Notes: a model not told the origin generated them from the sequence alone. Counted from the stretch's first letter, positions 9,731-20,992 are shown. The stretch is 64,000 nt of DNA from Phaseolus vulgaris (GCF_000499845.2 NC_023753.2:23422942-23486941), one strand, 5' to 3'. A program made the numbers and translations.

Positions 9731-10520
9731 GTTGATCATCTCCCAAGCCTCTTTCTACAATAGCTATTCCTCCAAGGTCCATTAATCTTTTGTCTAGCTT
9801 CCTTCACAACAAATTGTACCAGTTCACAGGTAAGGTTTTATCCAAATCATCAAACTAAAGAAAATAAACATATCTGGTAAGACAATAAAAAATGTTTTGA
9901 TCAAAATTGTAGTGTAACTAAGTCATTTTCAATATTTTCCAGTGCCTACTTTGCCTACATTCTCACAATGTTTCAGCATCAGGAGGTACATAGTCAATAA
10001 TCAATTCAACATTATAAGTGTCACACTTAATCCAAAAAATAAACATAACACCAACATTGTACTTCTGATAAATAGAATCTCCCAAGTCGAAAACTGCATA
10101 AGGAACACCTTTAAGCCAATGTCGACCTAGGTTTCTCTGAAGAAGATATCTACAAAATACCTGCAAAGGAAAAAGAATAATAAAACAAAAAACACTTACA
10201 ATAAGAGTTTAATTTTCATACACTGAAGTGTATAGACTTTTACATAATCAACTAATAGGAAGCCAATTTAGATAAAAGGCAACAATACAATTCTACCCTA
10301 CACAACACTCTGATTGAATGATTATGCAAAAAAACCTTTAAATTATCAACATATTTGAATTGAATTATGAAAGCAGTTTCAAATCACATCAGGAAAAGTT
10401 TTAAAAAACAAAAGTAAGTAAATAGTAAATAAAGACCCTTTTAAGCTAGTCACCTTCATAGAATCAGGTGTATCACCCTGGCCTGTTGTGGAAACAAAAA
10501 AAAGACAGCCTGCTCCTGCG
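9731..10520 (-). pseudogene. Fragment of a diflavin reductase-like gene (ATR3/TAH18/NDOR1 type), three exons with introns
   Basis: On the minus strand three exons can be read. About 10520-10453 encodes FFVSTTGQGDTPDSMK and ends at a GT donor. 10161-10055 follows an AG (TTTGCAG) and encodes CRYLLQRNLGRHWLKG then VPYAVFDLGDSIYQKYN. About 9830-9735 encodes KLDKRLMDLGGIAIVERGLG. These fit the flavodoxin-like FMN domain of NADPH-dependent diflavin oxidoreductase 1, which passes electrons to the cytosolic Fe-S assembly factor anamorsin/DRE2. The usual FGLGDS FMN motif reads FDLGDS here and the last exon needs a one-base shift to stay in frame. Upstream and downstream parts are missing, so this is a captured or decayed genomic fragment. 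Confidence 0.7.
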
Positions 10521-11040
10521 GTAACAAAACAAAAAAATAGATTTAGATGTAGTCATTTAACCAAGGGGACCTAGATACCCTTCTAATGGGTCTTTAGTTG
10601 TGAGTCCAGTATCACAAACCCAACAACATTGAATAAAAAAACTTCAATTTTGATCTCAAAACAACATTTTTGGCACACCCAACAGTAGAAAAAGTTTCAT
10701 TTAATTGCAGCACATACAGGGTCATATTGATCAAGGGAGAGAAGGTTGACGGAACAACCTATGCGTTAAGCTCGCTAGAGAGACGTTTGGCTACGTCCAA
10801 TGCATTTCCCGTTTGAGTGGCATAGGAGTTTATGCATCACTCTCACTTTCAATAACTTCAAAGTTAAGAGCTTTTTAGTGAATCATAAAAGGGGTTTTGG
10901 TAAAGTCTTGGTGCTTCCCCGGCTACTATCTCAAACTAGCGGGGGCAAAGGGTGAAAGAAATGTATTCGAGGTAAACTTATTCTAATTTTGATATCCTAA
11001 AACTAGACTATATACTTGGATATTTTTGTTTCTTAAATTA
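10521..11040. other. Intergenic sequence, no gene seen
   Basis: Less AT-rich than the surroundings; contains a GC-richer stretch at about 10740-10960. I see neither coding sequence nor a bounded repeat. Confidence 0.3.
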
Positions 11041-11047
11041 TATTGAA

Positions 11048-11237
11048 ATCGAAAATGTTTTTTGACAACCCTAAGTCCCTTGTGCTAGAATATAATGCGC
11101 TGACGTGGCTGGGTTGATTACGTGGCATGAGCATTTTTTAAAACGAAAATGTTTTTTGACAACCCTAAGACTCTTGCGCTAGAATATAACGCACTGACAT
11201 GGTTGGGTCGATTACGTAACAGGGGCATTTTTGTAAA
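11048..11237 (+). repeat. Two direct copies of a 94-bp unit at the left edge of the MULE
   Basis: GAAAATGTTTTTTGACAACC begins at 11051 and again at 11145. Both are followed by CTAAG, GCTAGAATATAA, ACGTGG-like and GGGCATTTTT-like blocks. Confidence 0.75.
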
Positions 11238-11882
11238 ATGAGGAAGGCAAAGGGGAATTTTAATTTCCAAAAGCGCTATTCAAATCCCATGTTCGTGGTA
11301 GAATCTTTCCTATTGTTTGGAAGAGAGGAACAACGAGAAAGAGTGGTTGGAGTGAACATTGCGAAAGGCGATGGGGGGTGGAGTGCGAAGAGGTTGCAGC
11401 TGTTTAGGGTTTAGGTTGCGGTGGTGTGCGAAGGGCTTACGACCAGAGTGTGAAAGGTTGCGGTAGTGTGCGAGAAACTTGTAGTTATATCATTGTAGAA
11501 CATGGTAGAAATTTACATATCGTTGTGTTTGTCGTATCTAGTTATATTATTTACTTATTTATGTTGAATGTGGTTGTAAATTATGTTATTTGTAACCGGG
11601 TTGTTAAGTCTGAATGAAATTGAAATTTTTTGGAGTGGTGAAATAGTTTTCATTCAATCCCTTTTTTGCAGTTAGTGTGCATTTAAATTTATTGTTATTT
11701 GTTTGAAGTTTTTGGTAATAGTAATAATAGACTTGGTTGTTGCAGACTCGTGTAATTGAAGAGATGAACGTGAAAGGAGGACAAATATCCTGGACCAGTT
11801 CTGATTGGTGTTGTTTAGAATGTTGGTGTTGTTTAGAATGTTGATGTTCACTGTCAATTTAAAATTTGGCACTATTTTGTAG

Positions 11883-12617
11883 GTTTTTGTGCCAACAGTG
11901 TTCAATGACCACTGATGGGTGTACACATTATATTGTGGGACGAGGCAATTGCATGTGTTGGACTCCATTGGTCATAGAATTGAAGGTCATAAGAAAATTG
12001 ATAAAACAATGGTAATTTTTTTTATCAGCAAAAACAATGGTAAATAGTTGCATGTTCTTGAATAGTGAATGAATTAATTTAATTTGGATTTTTTTATCAT
12101 TCTTGTTAAATTGCATCTTGTAGGTTGATCGACTCCAACACCTTTATGAAATTCTTGACGAATTTTATGAAAAGAGTGGTCCTCAAATTACATTGATAAA
12201 AGAAAAGGTTCCCCTACAACCAAACATGGTAGTATTGCAAGTAATAGTTATTTATTCTGATTTTATATGAATTTTTTAATTGGTGTTTACTTAATATTTT
12301 GAATTGTTGTTTAGTTAATAATTGATTTGTTATATGCAGTTTTGACTGTGGCATTTTAATTGTCAAATATATGGAGTTGTGGGATGGTTCACATAAATTG
12401 GATGGGAACAACTTTCCTGATTACACCATAGTAATAGTTATTTTCATCAATTTACATCTTTAATTTGGAGTTTGGTAATTGGAAACTGATTCCATCATAT
12501 ATAATTTAGAATGACCTCCAACGCTTTCGTTAGGAAATGTTTTGCTCTTGGGTGTTGGATGATCGTAATGTTCAACGAGAAGCTATGTTGAAAGATCTAA
12601 AACTTAATTATCGTTGA
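11883..12617 (+). pseudogene. Ulp1-like (C48) cysteine peptidase, C-terminal catalytic exons
   Basis: Four exons with GT/AG borders: 11883-12011, 12124-12228, 12340-12430 and 12510-12617. They encode VFVPTVFNDH*WVYTLYCG followed by LHVLDSIGHR, then VDRLQHLYEILDEFYEKSGP, then FDCGILIVKYMELWDGSHKL, then LQRFR*EMFCSWVL ending at TGA. The catalytic triad of Ulp1-type deSUMOylating peptidases is visible: His in DH-W, Asp in VLDS, Cys in DCG. A TGA replaces the Trp after the His, and another stop sits after LQRFR. Upstream, TRVIEEMNVKGGQISWT at about 11746 may be an earlier exon. Such genes are typical passengers of plant MULEs. The N-terminal DUF1985 part of such a protein lies on the opposite strand at 14944-16538, so the gene was rearranged or two copies are present. 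Confidence 0.75.
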
Positions 12618-12970
12618 TCATGATGATGTTTTTTTTGTTGTAATTTTACAGTTTGGTTTTTATTTACAAAATTGTGTGACTTATTATGAGGACATGTGAA
12701 CAATATATACATTTGTTGGATGAATGAAAGTAATTTGAGTTTGATATAAGTTATTTAATTCGTGGGTCATTTGAATGGAATGCAAGAAATTTCAATTTTC
12801 CTTTTTGTGTAAGTAGGTTTGCATTGTGCATAATGTAGTATTGTTATATATCATATTTTAGGCAGAAATGTGTCATTGGACCACATGATTGTGAAGTTGT
12901 ATGTTAATATATTCACTGATATTGAGTGTTGTTTTTTTTAGTGAAAACATTTATTGGTAGTGTTGGACAT
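12618..12970. other. Non-coding spacer
   Basis: AT-rich sequence between the Ulp1 exons and the tandem array; nothing recognised. Confidence 0.3.
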
Positions 12971-12974
12971 AGAG

Positions 12975-13536
12975 GTAAGTGGTGACCCATGACAAGGTTT
13001 CTACAAGGTCATGTGTTTCATTTTGGTTATTGGATTTTAGAGTTGGCAGTGCATGATGTGTGTCAAGGAACCTAGGTGGAGCATATAAATGTGAATTGGG
13101 TGAGTGAAATAATGTAGTGGTGGTCATCCGAGACCTTGTAGTGTAAGTAGTGACCTAAGTCTCTATAAGTGGTGACCCATGACAAGGTTTCTCATGGTCA
13201 TGTGTTTCATCTTGGTTAATGGGAACCAAGTGTTGGCAGTGCATGATGTGTCTTAAGGCACCTAGGTGGAGCATATGAATGTGAATTGGGTGAGTGAAAC
13301 CATGCAGTGGTGGTCATCAGAGACCTTGTAGTGTAAGTGGTGACCCATTACAAGGTTTCTGCATGATCATGTGTTTCATCTTGGTTATTGGGAATCAAGC
13401 ATTGACACAGCATGATGTGTGTTAAGTCACCTAGGTGAAGCATATGAATGTGAATTGGGTGAGTGAAACAATGTAATGGTGGTCATCGTAGACCTTGTAG
13501 TGTAAGTGGTGACCTTAGTGTGTATAAGTGGTGACA
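12975..13536 (+). repeat. Tandem array, three full units of about 170-190 bp plus a partial fourth
   Basis: Units begin with GTAAGTGGTGACCCATGACA-like sequence at about 12975, 13165, 13333 and 13502. Each carries TCATGTGTTTCAT, CCTAGGTGGAGCATATGAAT and TGGTGGTCATC blocks. The array ends exactly where the FAR1-type coding similarity starts. Confidence 0.85.
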
Positions 13537-14007
13537 ATCTAGACTTCGTGGGGCTCATATCATGTGAGTGTTCGTTGTGCATGGAGATAATATATCACTT
13601 GTCTTCTTTTATGCGAACAGTTATACGAGTTGGACATTCAACGGACTGAGTTGGTTTCATGTTCATTTCGGATGGAATCGCCGACATGTATTTTCCTACT
13701 CTTGCACATACCAACATAAAGTACTTCAATTCCTTCTCATGTGCTTTCTTTGAACTTCGTGTTCTAATGACAAAACCCTTTTTAATGGTATATTGTCGGT
13801 AAAAACTTTTACGCCATTTGTAGTGTCAAAACACATTTCAACTGTAGAAACAGATTCATCGACTGTATTTGGAACTAAGTCATCAACATTTAAAAGGGAA
13901 TCTGATTCATCAACTGTATTTGGAATGGAGTCATCAACATTTAAACGGTTCGAATGCTGAGATTCTTCAAACAAGGGAATGTCATCAAGTGAAAAAATTT
14001 CCATCAT
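13537..14007 (-). pseudogene. FAR1/FHY3-type DNA-binding domain fragment (MULE transposase N-terminus)
   Basis: Minus-strand start MMEIFSLDDIPLFEESQHSN at 14007, with two near-identical acidic repeats (NVDDSIPNTVDES / NVDDLVPNTVDES). After a one-base shift the frame gives KKGFCH, then AHEKELKYFMLVCARVGKY, then SVECPTRITVRIKEDK, then YIISMHNEHSHDMSPTKSRL. The C...C...H-x-H spacing is the WRKY-GCM1-like zinc finger of FAR1-related proteins and MULE transposases. A TGA replaces the conserved Trp after KEDK. The coding similarity ends at the border of the tandem array, so the catalytic part of the transposase is missing. Confidence 0.7.
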
Positions 14008-14943
14008 CTTAGACCTATGTACTATAAAAGGTTGTGCATGCTATGGTTAGGTTAAATTACATTAAGGAATGACAATAATGCAGAGAAAAAAGTATTTCTT
14101 CATATAAGTTTACATGACATTCAAGAAGGATAATAATGCTGGCAAAACTAAATTTCTTCAAATAACATTAAATGACATTAAGGAAGGGCAATAATCCACA
14201 TAACACTACATTTCTTCATTTTTATGTGTATATGTGCATGAACAGAATCAGAAAATCCTTGTTGTCCAACCTAATACGGTTAAATGCGTGAGAGTGACAC
14301 CATTACCACAATTAAATATGGATGAGAATGGAAGAAAAAAATTAAATGCAGCATCTAGTGAAGATGTAAGTGAATGGAATGGAAGAAGAAAAATTAAATG
14401 CCCTTTCACCCAACAATGAAATCGTAATCAATGCAACAATACCTTTAACGGTAGAATGGGTGTGCAACCTTTAATGTGTAGTAAATAGGGTGAAGAAGGA
14501 GGATGGAAATCAATGAAAGATGGAGGTGTCAATGTGTTATACTTTCAAAAGTATTACAATGCAAAACGAACGAAGGTGTCATTTTGATGAAGCCTAACAA
14601 TTTTTTATGTTTTATATGGGGACAAAGGTGTCCTTTTGATGAAGTCCAACAAGGGGAAGGAGAAGCATTTGTGGAGCCCACCTACCACTTGCAGATTTGT
14701 ATTTGCTGCTACTTCTTACTTCCACCTTTATAGGTTAAAAAGGTTATTTTTTATGTACCTTTTTAGGTACACTTATTACATTAAGTGCACCTCACCTCAC
14801 GTTAAATGCCCTTAACTCATATTCACTCCTCAATGAACCATTACTTGTGTGCACCAGTGATCCATAAATTTCATAACATTGTAAACCATTTCCATGTAAA
14901 CATCCTTTGTAAATACCTAAAAACATATCAATTAACTAACTAC
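14008..14943. other. Spacer with short imperfect repeats
   Basis: At 14060-14220 a unit of the type 'catgacattaaggaagg(a/c)ataat...tttcttca' occurs three times about 55-60 bp apart. 'ggtgtc(a/c)ttttgatgaag' occurs at about 14574 and 14628. No coding region recognised. Confidence 0.4.
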
Positions 14944-16538
14944 TTAAGCATCAGATTTTTTGCTTTTGCACTTCTTCCTTGAATATGTTGTCCAAGGTGT
15001 TCTCATAACAACAATCTTGAAACATTTTATAGGTTTATGTTTCATTTTAGAAAACATGTTGGGTTCTTCATTTCCACGATCTTCATCTCCATGTAAGTCT
15101 TTGTCTTCAGGTACATCTTTATCTTCAACTACATCTTCATCACTACTTTCTCGCTTTTTGAAGTCTGTGTGATCCACTGAAAGAGGTTGAACTTCAAGTA
15201 TTTGGGAAGGAGTATTGTCCGGAACTTAATTTCTCCTTGCAATTAAGTCAAGTATGTCCTTCACCTCTTTCTCCAAAATCATGATTAATGTCGCCTGCTC
15301 CTTACATATGCACATGAGTTCAACAACTTTCACTGTGATTGTATGAACTTCATCCTTTCTTGCTTCCCCTTCTGAATTCCACAACCAAATTCATGAAACG
15401 CTTCTTGAACCAATTCACTGGAAAGTTCTTCATTTGAAACACATAACTCAACAACAACATGTTTGTTGATATAAATAATTCGAAACTTAATTATCAATAT
15501 TCACAACAACATTAATGTAATACAATTCCAATAAACATGACATACCATATTCTTACGCATACCACGTCAAAGTTTATGGTCACCAACTCTAACATCCATC
15601 CAATGAATGATACGGGGATATTTATTTCCACTCCTAGATGTGTGGCGCTTGTAAGAAAACAAATGCTTCATCGCCCATATATGAAAAATGAATTAAAAAA
15701 AATCATTTATTATGAACTCAAACACATGCAAAATTATTACAAATAGCTACCAATAACATAAATATTTCATATTACCTGCAACAGGTAAACACAACCATCC
15801 ACATGGATAGACGACATACTTTCCTCGGTCATCCAATTTGAAACCGAACACAAACTATCAACCAAAATCTCATACACTAAACCCCTCAATTATACGTACC
15901 CAGTTTCTCTAAATCATCAACAATGGTAAACAACCCATGATGAACTAAACCCATTCTAGTAGGCAATAAAAACTCTGACAATCCTAACAGGATGTACAAC
16001 TTACAAAAGTCCTCTAAGCAAATATCATTGTCACGCTTCAAAATTTCAGAATAAATCATTTCCACAGTTACATCAGCTTCTTCAAAAGAACTCCTAATGC
16101 GAGATATAGTTCTTGTTTTCCTCAAATAAATTTTTGTACCCACAACTCTTAGACCTAGACCCAAACACACATCGAACAAAATGAACGACACAAATTCATA
16201 CTAAATTGCACTACATAAGTTACTTAAAAGTCCACAACTCAATTTTATCTCCTCACGCAAAAACATAAGCCATCCAAATAAGGTGGAGTGGATATAAGAC
16301 TTTTGTTCCAAACTTAAGTGTCTGTTCACAAGACCCAAACACTTTGCCCTCCAATTATGCCTAAAGACCTGCATATCAAATACAAATACACTTTAATATA
16401 TAAAATTACGAAAAAACAAATATATCATCATGTCTACTTTCATAAAAAATCATGATTTCAATCAAAGCTTAGACTTAGGCTCAAGGTCAGGATCAATCAT
16501 AACAACGTCCTCATCTGAACGTCCGCTACTTGACATTA
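14944..16538 (-). pseudogene. DUF1985/Ulp1-type MULE passenger gene, N-terminal and middle part
   Basis: On the minus strand: a start exon at about 16538 (MSSSGRSDEDVVMIDPDLEP); an exon after ATATGCAG at about 16372 (VFRHNWRAKCLGLVNRHLSL, then SYIHSTLFGWLMFLREEIKL, with a stop before YEFVSF); the frame 16191-15886 (FILFDVCLGLGLRVVGTKIY, then EDFCKLYILLGLSEFLLPTR, then GLFTIVDDLEKLGTYN); and, shifted, EILVDSLCSVSNWMTEESMS, then SIHVDGCVYLLQ to a GT donor at about 15776. Further left are VHTITVKVVELMCICKEQAT (about 15350) and the frame 15177-14944, with HKPIKCFKIVVMRTPWTTYS. This layout matches DUF1985-type proteins fused to Ulp1 peptidases in legume MULEs. Several stops and shifts; the peptidase part is not on this strand. 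Confidence 0.65.
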
Positions 16539-17884
16539 TGTCTTGAACAAGTAATTAATTAATCAATTCAAAACCATGAATACCACAATTCAATTCTACA
16601 AAAATCAAAATAAATAGTGCCCCATCAAAATACAATAAAAAAGTTAATAAAGACCATACAAAATTTAACCATCATGTCCTTTATTGGTTTCACTTTACAA
16701 CACCACATGCACTGCATCACCCCACCCAACAAAAAGACAACTCAATTTTTAAAATTACTTAACTGTGAATAAAGTTCATACCAGGTTACCACTTACTCCT
16801 AACACATGTCGCCAATTACTGTGACTGACCACATTCACACTCCTATTAACTAAATGTACATTGTTGTTGTCCATTGTGATGACTTCACACACATCACACA
16901 CATCACATGCAACACCAAACACACAACACCACATATTACAATTTTCTAAAATTAATTAACTATGCAAAAACCTGATGGCAAGTCATCACCTATTCCCACA
17001 TAGGTCACCACTTAATGTCAGTGTGACTAATTGACTACATTAACATTCACATTACAGAACTTGACCTTTACACACACCTCATACACTACACCACCCCACA
17101 CATGAACGAAACAAAACTAAAAAATGATGCAACACCAAAAAATTGAAATTGCCGACTTGAAATCCACGACAACAATTCTCAATAAGATACTCAAATTAAC
17201 AACAACATTTCTCTTCAATGGGGAATTATGGAACAAAAAGTTCAAAATGGTGAGGAATGCAAATGATAATAAGATAAGACCTTTTCAACAAATTGATGGA
17301 AAATAAGAACCAAGAGCACATGAATTTCTTTGGATTAAGCTTCAATTGTGGTGACTCCTTAACTACTTTAGGATTCAAAAATACTGCAAGATGAAGGACT
17401 GAATTTGAACATATGTACAAGCAACCAAAGCCCACTATTTATATTTTCCACTTACAATTTAAAGTTTTCAATTTCCATAAGCCATTGAACATGCATCACA
17501 TTATATACAGAGTTTATACAAAAAAAAGGATTGTTAAAGTGTTATTATAAGAAATATTGGAAGGAAAAAAGACGTTAGTTACACAAAACCAGCATGCAAT
17601 AATAGTGAACACGGATATGGATTGGCTCTTTATATGGAATTAACTATCTTATGGTATACATAAGAGATAAATACAAGAATTTGAATGCAAACTAATATTG
17701 AATGCAATTACAATTGAATTTACAACAATCTAAAATGAAAATAGAAGCAACAAATGTAATCAAATATTCAAACACTGATTTCAAATTCATAATTGAAAAG
17801 CAGTACAGAATGGTTAGAGCATAAAAGAATTTGAATGCATATATGAAAGGGAATGTGATGTTAATAACACAATTCTAGAATGGC
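16539..17884. other. Right-hand MULE interior, no gene seen
   Basis: AT-rich. Two related segments at about 16785-16870 and 16980-17065 (taccactta...gtcgccaatta / gtcaccactta...tcagtg...) have a distant look of the inverted left-hand GTGGTGACC array, which would fit subterminal repeats of one element. Confidence 0.3.
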
Positions 17885-18185
17885 AAAAAAATCCTAAATA
17901 ACCCCTAAAATCAAAACCCAAAACGGAACCTACATAATTCCTAAAATCAAAACCCAAAACGGAACCTAAATAACTCCTAAAATCAAAACCCAAAATGAAA
18001 TCATACTTAACCCCTAAATCAAAACCCAAAAGGAACCCTAAATAACCCCTAAAATCGAAATCCAAAACGGAAATTAACATAACCCCTAAAATCAATTCCC
18101 AAAATGAAACATTAAATAACCCCTAAAATCAAAATCCAATTAGAACCCTAAATAACTCTTAAACTCAAAACCCAAAACGGAAATA
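17885..18185 (-). repeat. Minisatellite, about eight units of 36 bp
   Basis: Unit of the form CCTAAATAACCCCTAAAATC followed by AAAACCCAAAACGGAA. Read on the minus strand it is a 12-residue repeat (GFDFRSYLGSVL-like). Each unit contains one or two CCCTAAA-like heptamers, the plant telomere motif, but spaced by unrelated sequence. Confidence 0.85.
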
Positions 18186-18504
18186 AAAAACCAAAAACCT
18201 TGATATCCAAAAATAAATGCAATGAAACAAAATTAACCTCAAAATCGAAGCGAAAAATTGATTCACACTCACACTCCAATTCGAACTCCTAATCAAAATT
18301 GAAAATTGCAGTCGTCACTGAAATCTCACTACAACTCTAAATCCTTTCAAAATCGCACTTTGACGCACCTCTCTTTCATTATCATTTCGCAAAACCTATG
18401 TTTCAACCTTAAATTTTTAAAATTTGCCACCTTAACAACTAAACCCACAATGTATTTTGGCGCAACCATTTAGTAGTTGTCAAATAATCGTTGCCCTTTG
18501 AAAT

Positions 18505-19067
18505 TTTACACCCTGTTTGCTTCTAGGTGTGACAACGGAGGAGGAAGGGGTAAGAGGGAAGAACTTTTGTTTGGATCAGAGTATGTGAGGGTGTGGGTGC
18601 GGATGAGCGAGCGAGCTTAGTAGTTTTTACTTCTTGCAAAATTGAGAAGATTTGCGTTGATTGTAAAGGCACAAATAGACATATACGTTGCTACCCTTTC
18701 ATCAATTCTAATATTAAACAATGTGGGCATCAATGAGTTTTCAGTTTCCTTCTTCTTTATTATAGTGTCTGGTGCAACAGTTCTGTGAGTTTTCTTTTCT
18801 TCTTTACAATGGTGGGTGCAGAAGAATCTTGACCAAAAAATTTATACCCGTGAACCCTGAACTTTTTCTATAAATAAAATTAGCTTGTGATACCCTGTGG
18901 CTTGCTCCGCTCCTCTGCCCAAAACAAAACGAACGAGAGAGTTTATGCTTTGAGGAACCAGAAAGGTGGTTTGCGGAACGAACTAAGTGGTTTGTTTTCA
19001 TTTTTTTTAACAACAATATAGATTCAAAATTATTTAAAATGATTGTGGTGGTTGTTTTGAAGAAGCA
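18505..19067. other. Intergenic sequence
   Basis: No gene, RNA or bounded repeat recognised. Confidence 0.3.
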
Positions 19068-19333
19068 TAATTGATTTTCCGAATTTTGGAAGTGCAGAAT
19101 CGATTTTCAATTTTTCCAAATGGTGTAGAATCGATTTTTTCAAATGGCGCATAATCGATTTTCGGTTTTTCCAAATGGTGAAGAATCAATTATGTGACTT
19201 TTAAAGGTAGGAGAGAATCGATTTTGTGGCTTTTAAAGGTAGGAGGAGAATCGATTTCGTTGTTTTTAAAGGTAAAATGAGAATCAATTCTACGCCTTTT
19301 AAAGGTAGAAGGAGAATCAATTCTCCCTGTGTG
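19068..19333 (+). repeat. Array of GAATCGATT-type motifs, about ten copies
   Basis: AGAATCGATTTT or a one-base variant recurs every 26-40 bp. In the first half it alternates with TTTTTCCAAATGGTG, in the second with CTTTTAAAGGTAGGAGG, so two spacer types share one core. The core resembles the CGATT palindromes of the nearby copia LTRs. Confidence 0.85.
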
Positions 19334-19677
19334 AGAAAAGTGTTGGAATTGATTCTGTTTTTTTTTTTCAAATTGGATCTTGGAGCAGTGGTTTGGTTTT
19401 GTTCATCACATGCTTTCTTCTTCTTGTTCTCCAGTTTATTCTTCTTGTTTTCCAGTTTGTTCTTCTTCTTCTCCAGTACCTTCATCCTTCACGTAAGTTT
19501 TTAATTTTTTTTTCTATTTAGAATTTTTTTTATTAAGTGCAGTTACTATTTTTTTTATTATGTTTACTGTTTTTTATATTTAATAAATGTAATTATATTC
19601 TTTTATATATGTTTATTGTTTACAGCTTTTATTTTTCTAAATGTATTTACTTTTCTTCATTATTTCATTATGTGTTG

Positions 19678-20475
19678 TGTACCGCCCTGGTAGTCGGGAG
19701 TGATGACGTGGCATCAAGCTACGGTATAGGCATGTTGACGAGACGCCAGGTTGGCAGAAGGGAAGGAAGTCGGGGGCTCTTGAAGTTGCCAGTTATTAAG
19801 TTGGCGTACTCCGATCTCCAGCGCACCAGAACCGGCGGTCACCGGGTTAAAGATGAAGTCGCCAGATGTAAACCAGGCGACCAAGTGATCGCACATCGCC
19901 AAAGATGAAGGTGGTGCAGATTATGAAGGCGGTCGGCGAGACCAGAGGGAAGGTGTGTACGAAGGCACCCTAGCTCGCCATTCCAGTAGAGATCGCACTC
20001 CAGAACAGCTATGCACTGAGTAGTATCATGCATAAGTAACTTAGCCAAAGGAGAGTCAGAAGCAGCGCCCAAGTCAAGGAGGCTCCAGATGATGGCACGT
20101 GTACGGCTGGATGCGAGCCACGTGTCCAGGTGTGTAACTGCCAGGAGAGAGAAAGTGCCCAGGTATATAAGGGTTTCCCAACAAACTTCTGAGGTACGCA
20201 CGTTCAGATTGTCTTCTTTACGCTTGCGAGTTTCTTGAGTATACTGAGAGAGAACTGGTTCACGGTTCCTTGAGAGTTCTTGAGTGTTACTCTTAGTATT
20301 TGGTGGTTCGGTCACTGACTTGGGCGTTGGAGTGCGATCGGCCGCAGCGGCGCCGCTCTGTTCTTTTGCAGGTTCTTGAGGTGGATCGTGACGAAGGACG
20401 GAGGTTGACGCGGCGCACACGCCAATCCAAGTTTGACGAGGCAAGCTTCAACGTTCTGGTCAACAGGCAGGATCA
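19678..20475 (+). mobile_element. Solo LTR with TGTTG target duplication
   Basis: Starts TGTACCGCCCTGG and ends AGGCAGGATCA, flanked on both sides by TGTTG (19673-19677 and 20476-20480). It is much richer in GC than its surroundings and contains a TATA box TATATAA at 20164-20170. No internal retroelement sequence remains, so it arose by recombination between the two LTRs. Superfamily not assigned; the sequence style is that of legume gypsy LTRs. Confidence 0.9.
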
Positions 20476-20480
20476 TGTTG

Positions 20481-20992
20481 GTTTTACAGTTTTTATTATT
20501 ATGCTTTTTCTGTTTAGTTTTTATTTTATAACTTTAATATTTGTATTTGTTTTTATTTTTTACATTATTATGTGTCTAATGTTTTTACATTTTTTGTTAA
20601 TACGTTTTATGTGTTTTTTATGTATTTATTATTTTTAATTTTAGTCATACTATTTTAAATTGTTATAAATACATTTACATTTGTTGATGTGTTTATTTTT
20701 ATTATTTTTTATAAATTTATTTATATTTATTTATTATAAATTTTTACTGTTTTTATATTTTTTATTATTTTGTGTTTGTTGTTTAGTTTTTCATTCTATG
20801 TTTTATTGTTTTTAATTTGTATATATATATATATTATGTTTTTATATCTTTTTCATTTATAAGATACTGTTTAATTTTTTTATATGTTTACTTTTTTAAT
20901 CTTAATAATTGTATTTTTATGTTGTTCAATTTGTAATTTAATTGCATGTACTTTTAATTCAAGACAAACATTGTACTTCTTATTTGACTTCT
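20481..20992. other. Very T-rich spacer
   Basis: Low-complexity TTTTTATTAT sequence; nothing coding. Confidence 0.4.

Larger units (their letters stand above)
11050..18496. mobile_element. Decayed Mutator-like element (MULE) carrying Ulp1/DUF1985-type and FAR1-type segments (borders tentative)
   Basis: Inside this span are Ulp1-type peptidase exons, a FAR1-type DNA-binding domain, a DUF1985-like segment and subterminal repeats, a combination known from plant MULEs that carry Ulp1-like genes. The left edge (TTTTTTGACAACCCTAAG... TTGCGC, present twice, 94 bp apart) and the reverse complement of the right edge (GGGCAACGATTATTTGACAA... TTGCGC) share a degenerate inverted repeat. Flanking TATTGAAAT (11041-11049) and CTTTGAAAT (18496-18504) agree in 7 of 9 positions and could be a decayed 9-bp target duplication. 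No MULE transposase catalytic core was found. Confidence 0.45.

Noticed and set aside
14234..14419. Plus-strand frame of 61 codons in the MULE
   Set aside because: No similarity recognised and it overlaps short non-coding repeats.
17814..18095. Minus-strand frame with LGFDFR repeats
   Set aside because: Translation of the 36-bp minisatellite.
17885..18185. Interstitial telomere
   Set aside because: CCCTAAA occurs but is not tandem with 7-base period.
19839..20444. Minus-strand frame of 201 codons
   Set aside because: Falls inside the solo LTR, antisense to its promoter; open only because the LTR is GC-rich.
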